A stretch of DNA of 64,000 bases from HGM04593 sp045533955. GTDB lineage: Bacteria > Bacteroidota > Bacteroidia > Bacteroidales > Bacteroidaceae. Position numbers and translations under genes: made by a program. The notes under the pieces are model-generated. The model made no database searches. It was not told the DNA's origin and saw only the letters and a list, made by a program, of their open reading frames with translations. The DNA lies in contig JAZSIU010000068.1 in the NCBI GenBank assembly GCA_045533955.1, forward strand, positions 1 to 64,000, written 5' to 3'. Shown piece after piece: positions 16,481 through 24,900 of this stretch (the first letter of the stretch is position 1; every line of letters begins with the position of its first letter).

Positions 16481-16527
16481 CGGCAAATTAGTAGAGTTGT
16501 GCACTGATTAAAACTCGGAAAGTAATT

Positions 16528-17580
16528 ATGAAAAAAATATTTCTCTACATACTTTTGCTCTCGGCTGTGCCTTGCTTTGCACAGACGGTGAATAATTTCG
16601 AGACTGGAATGAACGAGGGGCTTACATATACTCTGCCCGACACACAGTTGGATATTACCGTCGAGGCCGAGTGTATAACACACACGCCCGGTGAGTTTGT
16701 GCGATACGCCGAGCGCTTCTTGCGCATCAACGATGCCGTTGCCGAGGAGAGCAAGGAGTGGAGGCTCACGGGGGTTAAAGTCAAAAGCGTGGGTGTGCCC
16801 AATAGTAAAAAACGCTACACCGTAGCGCTGGCCGGTAACCCTATGAGCAGCGTCGAACTTACCGAAAAGGGGCTCATCAGCGCTGTGAACCGCAAGGGTA
16901 TCGCCCTTGAGGAGCAGAGTGTAAAGAGCACCCCCGCAAAGCGCGTCGATGCCAGACAATATTTCACCGAGGAGATTCTTCAGGCAACCTCGACCGCCAA
17001 AATGGCCGAGCTCGTGGCAAAAGAGATATACTCGATACGCGAGAGCAAATTGGCCATCACGCGCGGCACGGCCGAGAATCTGCCGCAGGACGGTGAGTCG
17101 ATGCATCTTGTGCTTAGCGAGCTCGAGCTGCAAGAGCGCACTCTCACCGAGCTTTTCACAGGCCGCGTCGATACGGTAAAATACATCAGCAACATAAAAT
17201 TCACTCCCACGCAAGAGAGCGACACAACCCGCTCGGTGCTGTTCCGATTCTCGCGTAAGTTGGGTATCCTCGAGCGTGATAATCTTGCCGGCGGCCCCGT
17301 ATATTACGACTTTAAAGACCTTAAAACAGTAAACCTCCCCACCGTAACCGACGGCAAGAAAAAGAAAAAAGAGGTAAAGAAGGAGGGAATATGCTACTCG
17401 CTCCCCGGAAAGGCACAGGTAAAGATTTACACCGCAGCCGAGACACTCTTCGAAGAGGAGCTACCCTTTGCGCAGCTGGGCACCGTCGAGGTTCTTTCGC
17501 GCAACTTCTTTGCCAAAGACGGCAGCACAAAAGTGCTCTTCGACACAGCCACGGGAGCAATAATCGAGATTCAGAAATAA
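16528..17580 (+). CDS. exported DUF4831-like protein
   Basis: A 350-residue protein with a signal peptide (MKKIFLYILLLSAVPCFAQ, cleavage after about residue 19) and no membrane anchor, so probably periplasmic. Its features (GLTYTLPDTQLDITVEAE, AERFLRINDAV, a central Lys/Glu-rich stretch KKKKKEVKKEG, late GKAQVKIYTAAE) resemble the Bacteroidales DUF4831 family. That match is from memory, not a search. Function is unknown. It is the first of four plus-strand genes and ends 30 bases before ffh. A 285-codon frame on the opposite strand is a shadow. Confidence 0.75.
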   Translation: MKKIFLYILLLSAVPCFAQTVNNFETGMNEGLTYTLPDTQLDITVEAECITHTPGEFVRYAERFLRINDAVAEESKEWRLTGVKVKSVGVPNSKKRYTVALAGNPMSSVELTEKGLISAVNRKGIALEEQSVKSTPAKRVDARQYFTEEILQATSTAKMAELVAKEIYSIRESKLAITRGTAENLPQDGESMHLVLSELELQERTLTELFTGRVDTVKYISNIKFTPTQESDTTRSVLFRFSRKLGILERDNLAGGPVYYDFKDLKTVNLPTVTDGKKKKKEVKKEGICYSLPGKAQVKIYTAAETLFEEELPFAQLGTVEVLSRNFFAKDGSTKVLFDTATGAIIEIQK

Positions 17581-17610
17581 ACAAAGATAAACACAAAAAT
17601 ATAGACCAAA

Positions 17611-18939
17611 ATGTTTGAAAATCTAAGCGAGCGCCTCGAACGCTCATTTAAAATACTAAAAGGTGAGGGACGCATCACCGAGGTGAACGTAGCCGAGACA
17701 TTGAAAGACGTGCGCAAGGCGCTGCTCGATGCCGACGTAAACTACAAAGTGGCCAAGACCTTTACCGACACGGTAAAGAACAAGGCAATAGGTCAGGATG
17801 TGCTCACATCAATCCACCCCAGCCAATTGATGATAAAAATCGTGCACGACGAGCTCACCACGCTTATGGGTGGCGATACGGCCGACATAAACTACGAAGG
17901 ACACCCTGCCGTGGTGCTAATGTCGGGTCTTCAAGGTTCGGGAAAGACCACATTCTCGTCCAAGCTGGCCAACTATCTGAAGAAAAAGAAAAACCGCAAC
18001 CCTCTGCTGGTAGCCTGCGACGTTTATCGTCCCGCCGCCATCGACCAGCTAAAAGTGTTGGGACAGCAGATAGACGTTCCCGTATATAGCGAGCCCGAGA
18101 ATAAAAATCCCGTTCAGATAGCTCTCAACGCCATAAAAGAGGCCAAACAGCAGGGCTACAACCTTGTGATAATAGATACCGCCGGACGTCTGGCCATCGA
18201 CGAGGCGATGATGAAAGAGATTGCCGCCATAAAAGAGGCTGTTAACCCCGGCGAGACACTCTTTGTAGTAGATTCAATGACCGGACAAGATGCCGTAAAC
18301 ACCGCCAAAGAGTTTAACGAGCGTCTCGACTTTACGGGAGTAATCCTCACAAAACTCGACGGCGACACACGCGGCGGTGCAGCCCTCTCAATCCGCACCG
18401 TGGTAAACAAACCCATAAAATTTATAGGTACGGGCGAGAAGATGGAGGCCATCGACCTTTTCCACCCCAGCCGTATGGCCGACCGTATTTTGGGAATGGG
18501 CGACGTTGTCTCACTCGTCGAGCGTGCACAGGAGCAATTCGACGAAGAAGAGGCCAAGAAACTGCAACGCAAATTGGCCCGCAACCAATTCGACTTTAAC
18601 GATTTTCTCTCGCAGATAGAGCAGATTAAGCGAATGGGTAACATAAAAGACCTTATGGCAATGATTCCGGGAATGGGCAAAGCCATAAAAGACCTTGATA
18701 TTGACGACAACGCCTTTAAGAGCGTCGAGGCCATAATACACTCGATGACCCCCAAAGAGCGTGCCAACCCCGACATTATCAACGCCTCGCGTCGCGAGCG
18801 CATCGCCCGAGGTAGCGGAACAACCCTGCAAGAGGTCAACCGCCTTATGAAACAATTCGAACAGATACGCAAGGCAATGAAAACCGTAGCAGGCGGCAAG
18901 ATGGGCAAAATGATGGGAGGAATGCCCCGATTCAAATAA
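17611..18939 (+). CDS. ffh: signal recognition particle protein Ffh
   Basis: The SRP54 GTPase that delivers signal-anchor proteins to FtsY and SecYEG. The 442-residue protein has a helical N domain (1-90), G domain with GLQGSGKTT, DVYRPAAIDQL, DTAGRL and TKLDGDTRGG, and a C-terminal methionine-rich M domain (about 300-435: MGNIKDLMAMIPGMGK, GKMMGGMP) that binds the signal peptide and SRP RNA. No SRP RNA gene was recognised nearby. Confidence 0.97.
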   Translation: MFENLSERLERSFKILKGEGRITEVNVAETLKDVRKALLDADVNYKVAKTFTDTVKNKAIGQDVLTSIHPSQLMIKIVHDELTTLMGGDTADINYEGHPAVVLMSGLQGSGKTTFSSKLANYLKKKKNRNPLLVACDVYRPAAIDQLKVLGQQIDVPVYSEPENKNPVQIALNAIKEAKQQGYNLVIIDTAGRLAIDEAMMKEIAAIKEAVNPGETLFVVDSMTGQDAVNTAKEFNERLDFTGVILTKLDGDTRGGAALSIRTVVNKPIKFIGTGEKMEAIDLFHPSRMADRILGMGDVVSLVERAQEQFDEEEAKKLQRKLARNQFDFNDFLSQIEQIKRMGNIKDLMAMIPGMGKAIKDLDIDDNAFKSVEAIIHSMTPKERANPDIINASRRERIARGSGTTLQEVNRLMKQFEQIRKAMKTVAGGKMGKMMGGMPRFK

Positions 18940-18969
18940 AAAAGCTCTAAACTAACCAAAATAAAGACT

Positions 18970-19848
18970 ATGCAGATAATCGACGGAAAAGCCATTGCGG
19001 CTACAATAAAAAAAGAGATTGCCCAAGAGGTAGAACAGATGATGGCCGACGGAAAAAAACGCCCGCATCTGGCAGCCATCTTAGTGGGACACGACGGTGG
19101 CAGCGAGACATACGTTGCCAATAAGGTACGCGCCTGCGAGGAGTGCGGCTTTACATCGACCCTTATACGCTACGAGGCCGACGTAACCGAGGCCGAACTT
19201 CTTGCCAAAGTAGATGAACTGAACAATGACCCCGACGGTGACGGAATCATCGTGCAGCTGCCTCTGCCCCGACACATCGGCGAGCAGAAGGTAACCGAGG
19301 CCATCGACTACCGCAAGGACGTTGACGGCTTCCACCCCGTGAATGCCGGTCGCCTCTCGATAGGCCTCCCCTGCTTCCTTTCGGCCACTCCCAACGGAAT
19401 TATGGAACTTCTGCGTCGATACAACATCGACACAAAAGGCAAAAAATGCGTCGTCCTTGGCCGCAGCAACATTGTAGGCAAGCCTGTCGCCAGCCTTATG
19501 ATGCAAAAGCAGACACCCGGCGACGCAACGGTAACCGTGTGCCACAGCCACACAGCCAATATTGCCGAGGAGTGCCGCGCCGCCGACATTATCATAGCTG
19601 CGCTCGGGCAGCCTCACTTTGTAAAAGAGAATATGGTGAAAGAGGGCGCAGTGATTATCGACGTTGGCACGACACGCGTGCCCGATGCCACCCGTAAGTC
19701 GGGCTTCCGTCTGTGCGGCGACGTCGATTACGAGAATGTGGCACCAAAATGCTCATATATCACCCCCGTGCCCGGCGGCGTAGGCCCGATGACCATTGTG
19801 TCGCTTATGAAAAACACGCTGCTGGCTGCCAAGCACGAGATTTATTGA
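18970..19848 (+). CDS. folD: methylenetetrahydrofolate dehydrogenase/cyclohydrolase FolD
   Basis: A bifunctional one-carbon enzyme interconverting methylene-, methenyl- and 10-formyl-tetrahydrofolate. The 292-residue protein has the substrate-binding region YVANKVRACEECGF, the QLPLPRH motif, the nucleotide-binding GRSNIVGKPVA and the C-terminal PVPGGVGPMTI. It follows ffh by 30 bases and precedes the CapA-like gene by a few bases, suggesting one transcript. Confidence 0.97.
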   Translation: MQIIDGKAIAATIKKEIAQEVEQMMADGKKRPHLAAILVGHDGGSETYVANKVRACEECGFTSTLIRYEADVTEAELLAKVDELNNDPDGDGIIVQLPLPRHIGEQKVTEAIDYRKDVDGFHPVNAGRLSIGLPCFLSATPNGIMELLRRYNIDTKGKKCVVLGRSNIVGKPVASLMMQKQTPGDATVTVCHSHTANIAEECRAADIIIAALGQPHFVKENMVKEGAVIIDVGTTRVPDATRKSGFRLCGDVDYENVAPKCSYITPVPGGVGPMTIVSLMKNTLLAAKHEIY

Positions 19849-19864
19849 TTCTACGGTGGCGCAA

Positions 19865-20971
19865 ATGACCTTTTTGCGGACAGTTATATGCACGATGCTC
19901 TTGATGCCGGCCTTACTATCGGCTGCACAGAGCATCGTGCAGCCTTTTTCGCGCCTGAGCTTGTTGTTTGCAGGCGACCTTATGCAGCACCAGAGCCAGC
20001 TTGATGCGGCGCGGTGCAGCGACGGCACATACAGCTTCTCGTCCTGCTACGATTATATACGTCCCGAGGTGTCGTCGGCCGACGTTGCAATAGCCAATCT
20101 CGAGACGACGATAGGCAGTAAGGGGTTCGGCGGTTACCCCGCTTTTTGCGCGCCCGACAGCTTTTTGTATGCGGCAAAGGGGGCGGGCTTCGACGTACTT
20201 CTTTTTGCCAATAACCACTGCCTCGACCGTGGGCGTGCGGGTGCCCTGCGCACGCTTGCGATGATGGATTCGCTGGGCATTGAGCATTGCGGCCTCTATC
20301 GCGACAGCCTCGACCGCGCGCAGCGTGTGCCGCTCATCATCGAGCGCAAAGGCATAAGGCTGGCTCTGCTCAACTATACGTATGGTACAAACGGAATTCC
20401 CGTCCCGCCGCCGCTCGTTGTGAATTTTATTGACAAAGAACTCATCGCCGCCGATATTAAGCGTGCGCGCGATAAAAAAGCTGATGTAATAATAGCCTGC
20501 CTGCATTGGGGCGACGAGTATGTGAGCCTGCCGCCCAAGCACGTGCGCTCTCTTGCCGATTGGCTCATTGAGCAGGGGGTTGACCACGTTATTGGCGGAC
20601 ACCCGCACGTGCTGCAACCTATGGAGGTGCGCCGCGACAGCATCAGCGGACGCCGCAGTGCCGTTGTCTATTCGCTCGGAAATTTAATCTCGGGAATGTA
20701 TGCTCGCGGGCGCGACGGTGGCGCCCTTGTGCGTATGGAGCTCTGTCGCTTCGGAGAGCTTGTGTATATGAGCTCGTTGTCCTATTCTCTGACGTGGGTG
20801 GCACGTCCCGGACGCGACGGAGTACGTAATTTTACCATCTTGCCGGCAGCCTCTCCTCCATTTGAACTGTGCGGTGCGGCCCGTTTCAAAATGGGCGAGT
20901 TTCTGCGCGACAGCCGCACGCTCTTCGAGAAGTATAATCGCGGAGCGAGCGAGTATCTGATGAGAAAATAA
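19865..20971 (+). CDS. CapA-like metallophosphatase-fold protein
   Basis: A member of the PGA_cap (CapA) family, a calcineurin-like phosphoesterase fold first known from poly-gamma-glutamate capsule synthesis. Motifs in order: LLFAGDLMQHQ, AIANLETTIG, LLFANNHCLDRG, ACLHWGDEYV and GGHPHVLQPM, which carry the metal-type Asp, Asn and His positions. A signal peptide (LLMPALLSAAQS) points to export. The frame opens at a GTG (19856) three codons before the ATG used here. No other capsule genes are near, so a role in polyglutamate synthesis is not supported. It is the last gene of the ffh run. Confidence 0.85.
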   Translation: MTFLRTVICTMLLMPALLSAAQSIVQPFSRLSLLFAGDLMQHQSQLDAARCSDGTYSFSSCYDYIRPEVSSADVAIANLETTIGSKGFGGYPAFCAPDSFLYAAKGAGFDVLLFANNHCLDRGRAGALRTLAMMDSLGIEHCGLYRDSLDRAQRVPLIIERKGIRLALLNYTYGTNGIPVPPPLVVNFIDKELIAADIKRARDKKADVIIACLHWGDEYVSLPPKHVRSLADWLIEQGVDHVIGGHPHVLQPMEVRRDSISGRRSAVVYSLGNLISGMYARGRDGGALVRMELCRFGELVYMSSLSYSLTWVARPGRDGVRNFTILPAASPPFELCGAARFKMGEFLRDSRTLFEKYNRGASEYLMRK

Positions 20972-21002
20972 AAGTGTGAGCCCCTCTAAAGGACACACAC
21001 TT
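20972..21002. terminator. hairpin between convergent genes
   Basis: AAGTGTG (20972-20978) pairs with CACACTT (20996-21002), with an inner CCT/AGG. It starts right after the CapA-like stop codon and is 26 bases from the argF' stop. The T-run is modest. Confidence 0.5.
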
Positions 21003-21027
21003 CTTTATATAGGCATAGAATTTTTGC

Positions 21028-21981
21028 TTACATACTCTCCAATATTCGCTTGAGCACTACGGTGGCCGAAATTTCGCGGTTGGCGGCCTCGGGAATAACA
21101 AGAGAATTGGCACTCTCAATTACATCGTCGGTTACAATCATATTGCGGCGCACGGGCAGACAGTGCATAAAGAAGGCATTGTCGGTAACAGCCATCTGAC
21201 GCTCGCTCACCGTCCAGCTGCGGTCGGTGCTTATTATCTTACCGTAATTATCGCCCTCGTAAGCCGACCAATTCTTGGCGTATATAAAATGTGCTCCCTC
21301 GAAGGCCTTCATCTGGTCGTACTCGACGTGGGCCTTACCCACAAATGAGGGGTCGAGTTCGTAGCCTTTGGGGTGGGTGATGACAAAATCGTAGTCGGCG
21401 GCGTTCATCCACTCGGCAAAGGAGTTGGGCACAGCTTGCGGCAGGGCTTTGGGGTGGGGCGCCCACGTGAGCACTACTTTGGGGCGCTCGACGAGTTTGT
21501 GCTCCTCTATTGTGATAAGGTCGGCAAAGCTCTGAAGAGGGTGGCGTGTGGCTGCTTCCATTGAAAAGACGGGGCGCCCCGAGTATTTTATAAATTGGTT
21601 TAGGATGACCTCGTTGTAGTCGTCGCTCTTGCTCTCGAAGCGGGCGAATGAGCGTACGCCTATTACGTCGCAGTAGCTGCCCATCACGGGGATTGCTTCG
21701 AGGATGTGCTCGGGACGGTCGCCGTCCATAATTACTCCGCGCTCGGTCTCTAATTTCCACGCGCCTTGGTTAATGTCGAGCACAATTACATTCATTCCTA
21801 AATTAAGGGCGGCTTTTTGTGTGCTCAGACGGGTGCGCAGGCTGGAATTGAAAAATACCATCATAAGGGTCTTGTTACGGCCCAGATGGTTGTATCTGAA
21901 GCGGTCGGCTTTAATCTCGAGTGCCTCTTTTACGGCGAGTTTAAGGTCGCCAATGTCGTTGACTGATGTAAAATGTCTCAT
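21028..21981 (-). CDS. argF': N-succinylornithine carbamoyltransferase
   Basis: The carbamoylation step of arginine synthesis in Bacteroidota, using N-succinyl-L-ornithine rather than ornithine. The 317-residue protein has the carbamoyl-phosphate motif FNSSLRTRLSTQK (about 44-56), HPLQSFADL and HCLPVRRN. Residue 90 is Pro (DGDRPEHILEAIP). In the B. fragilis enzyme Pro90 distinguishes succinylornithine from acetylornithine use, where Glu is found. The match to the B. fragilis protein as I recall it is very close throughout. The TamB-like gene ends 6 bases upstream, so the two are probably cotranscribed. Confidence 0.95.
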   Translation of the reverse strand: MRHFTSVNDIGDLKLAVKEALEIKADRFRYNHLGRNKTLMMVFFNSSLRTRLSTQKAALNLGMNVIVLDINQGAWKLETERGVIMDGDRPEHILEAIPVMGSYCDVIGVRSFARFESKSDDYNEVILNQFIKYSGRPVFSMEAATRHPLQSFADLITIEEHKLVERPKVVLTWAPHPKALPQAVPNSFAEWMNAADYDFVITHPKGYELDPSFVGKAHVEYDQMKAFEGAHFIYAKNWSAYEGDNYGKIISTDRSWTVSERQMAVTDNAFFMHCLPVRRNMIVTDDVIESANSLVIPEAANREISATVVLKRILESM

Positions 21982-21987
21982 AGCGTA

Positions 21988-24900
21988 TTATTCTTTTGTT
22001 TCTTCCTGTTTCTTGTCTTTTTTCTTGCGCAGGCGCAGCCAATTGTTAAAGTCGTGGCGGAGCATTATGCCTGCGCCTTGTGTGGTGAGGGTTGTTTTTG
22101 AAAAGTATCGGTCGTTGGTCTTGTTGTAGGCCTTGAGGCTTACGTTGCCGTTCTTGTTGAGTAGCCACTCGACCTCAAAATCGCCGATGAAATTTTTGTT
22201 GGCGTATGGATTGTCGCGGTAGCCGAAATTGCCGTTTATGAGCAGCCGGTTGTCGAGCAGGCGCCCGCTAAGCATTCCTTCGACCTCCATATTGTTCCAG
22301 CCTTTCTCACTTGTTGTGAAATTGCCCGAGAAATTCCAATTGTTGTTGTCGGTGATTTGCGAGAGCATATTGTTGAGCTGTCCCGATATTGTGCTGGAGA
22401 TGAGCGACTCCATCATTGTCGATGATTGGCTGTTGTTGGCTTGATTGTTGTAATCATAGGTGTAGAATTTTCCGATGCCTATGAGGTAGATGAATTGCAT
22501 ATTGGTCTGTTCGGGGGTGCTTGTGGCGCTTGCCAGAAGCTCGCGCTCCTCTTCGTTGCCGTCGGGTAGCTCGAGGCCGAATGTGAGGTTGGGGCTCTGA
22601 AGTGTTCCTGTAATGTCCATAAGGCAGTTGACCTTTACGTTCTTGCGACGCTCGGCTGTGATGCTGAGGTCGGTCAGCGGGGCCGAGGGTACGGTGTAAA
22701 TGGTCTTTAGGTTCAGATTGGCAAGGAAGGGGTCGCCGTTGAAGCCGAGGGTACTGCCCGGCTGTATGGTAAACTCTTTGGGGAATATATCTTGCATTGT
22801 GAATTTGTATGTGCCGCGCGTGAGGCTCAGGCTGCCTTTCATACTAAAGCCCTCTTTTTCGTCGTAAACGGCGTTTATGGGGCCGCTGCCGTAAATGTCG
22901 ATATAATCGTCGGTGATAGTGTTTGTATATACGCGCAACTGCATCCCCGGGGTGGCGCTTATCATAAAGTCGAGGCGCAGACGGCTCAGAATGTCGTTCA
23001 CGGGCTCTGTGTCGAAAGTGCTCCCGGCGTCCAAAAGAGTGCTGCGTGGGGCTTTTCGGTCGGTGAAGGTTACGAATTTGTTGTCGGTGGCTCCTATTGG
23101 GCCCGCTGCATTATATACGAATTTTGAGTTTTTGTTGGTCTCAATCTCGGCGCTCAGACTAATGCCGTCGCTGTTGGCTGTGAAGCGTGCGTCGCCTGTT
23201 ACGAATGCTGTTCCGTAGAAGCCATTTTCGCCGAATTTATCTTCGTCGTAGGCCAATAGATTGTTGGCTTTTATGTCAAAATTGCAACCGAACTTCTTGA
23301 GGCTGCTGTGGCTGACTGCACCGTTGAGCAGGCCTTGATTGCTGTGCTTGTCGGCGAAGCGTATGCCGTCGAATGCTATGCGGTTGCGTGTGAAGCGTAC
23401 TGTGTCGCCTTTTAGATAATAGGTTGTGTTCGTTGGCTTTAGACGCATACTGCCTGTGGGGCAGAGGGCACCGTATAGGTTGACGTCCTTCATTCGTCCG
23501 CGTATGTGAAGCTCGCCCTTTACGCGCCCATCGACGTTGTCGAGGAAACTGCTGAGCATATGGTTCAGAAACTCTATTCGGGTGCCGTCGGTGTTGACGC
23601 TTATGTTGAGTGTGTCGTTGGCCGGAGAGACAAAGCCTCGGGCGACGCTGTGGGCGTTTGTGCCGTCGAATATGCGGCCGTTTAGGAGTATGGCCTTATT
23701 CTCCTCGTTCCAGCTGCCCTCGAAGGACATCCAGCCCATTCGTCCCTTCTCGAAGGTAAAATCCTCGACCTCTAGATTTGCAGCGAAGCTGGGGCTTGCA
23801 AATATGCGTGCTACATTTACCGTGCCGCTGGCCTTGCCGCCAAAGTCAACGGGGTGGAAATTGGCAATGTCGAACAGCTCTTCGAGGCTCATCTTGTTGA
23901 GCATTATTTTCAGGCTGTCGCTCTCGCTGTTGCCCACGATGCCGTTTATGCTCAGCTGTCGTTTGTTGTTGCGTATGGCGAAATTGTCAATCTTGAACCT
24001 TTGGCCTGCGCCCGTGATGCGGCTGCTCGAGAGGTTCCACACGCTGTCGTTATATACTATTATGCCGGGGTGCAGATGAGCGTCTATCGAGGTGCTGCCG
24101 CTGTTTGTCTGCCCAAGCACGGCGTCTATGGATAGTCGGCCGCGGTTAACGGGGGCTATTTTGTTGCTCCACTCAATGTTGGTGAGCAGTGTGTCTGCAA
24201 GAATATCTCCTGTTACTGATATTCTTATGTCGTTGTCGTGATTGTCCCACTCCTTGACCTTGAGCGGACGCAGGAGTTGTGTGTTGTGCGATAGTTTATC
24301 CTTGTCCGAGGCTATGTTGAGATTTATTTCGCGGTATTTACTGCCCATTAGGGTGGTGTTGCTGAATGTGCCCGATATTTGAGATTGACTGTGTGTGGCG
24401 TCTATGCTGCCCGATATTGACGATGCTCCTTCGATACAGACGGGAAGGTCGAAGAGGTGGCTCACAATCTCGCTGTTGTTTACTCTTATGTCAAAAACAA
24501 AATTATCGTTGCTTTTTTTATGCTCTTTCCCAATGCCGAGCGCGGGAATATGTTTGTCGATAATCTCTGTCAGGCTACTTCCGAGGCTGTTGTATGTGTA
24601 GCAGCCCATAATGTAGCCACTTATAATGTCCGAGTCTATTAAAAGTTTGCGATGCTTGTCGAGTGAGTTGTCGGTTACGTGCAGATGTCTTATTTTCCAA
24701 TATTTCTCGGGTGTTTGCAGCCTGAAGTTGTATAGATTGGCCTTTATGAGTGAGTTGTCGGGGAGTGTGCCCGAGGCTTCGGCCGCAAGCTCAAATGAGA
24801 TGTTAGTATCTTCTAAGCGCTCGGTGAATCCTAAATTATGGGGTGATATTGAATCTGCGTCGATGTTTATTGTGTATATGGGGGCGCTTTTGTTTGTTCT

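Noticed and set aside
16357..17214. A 285-codon frame on the minus strand
   Set aside because: It is antisense to the DUF4831-like gene, has no recognisable motif and would overlap the hpt promoter region.
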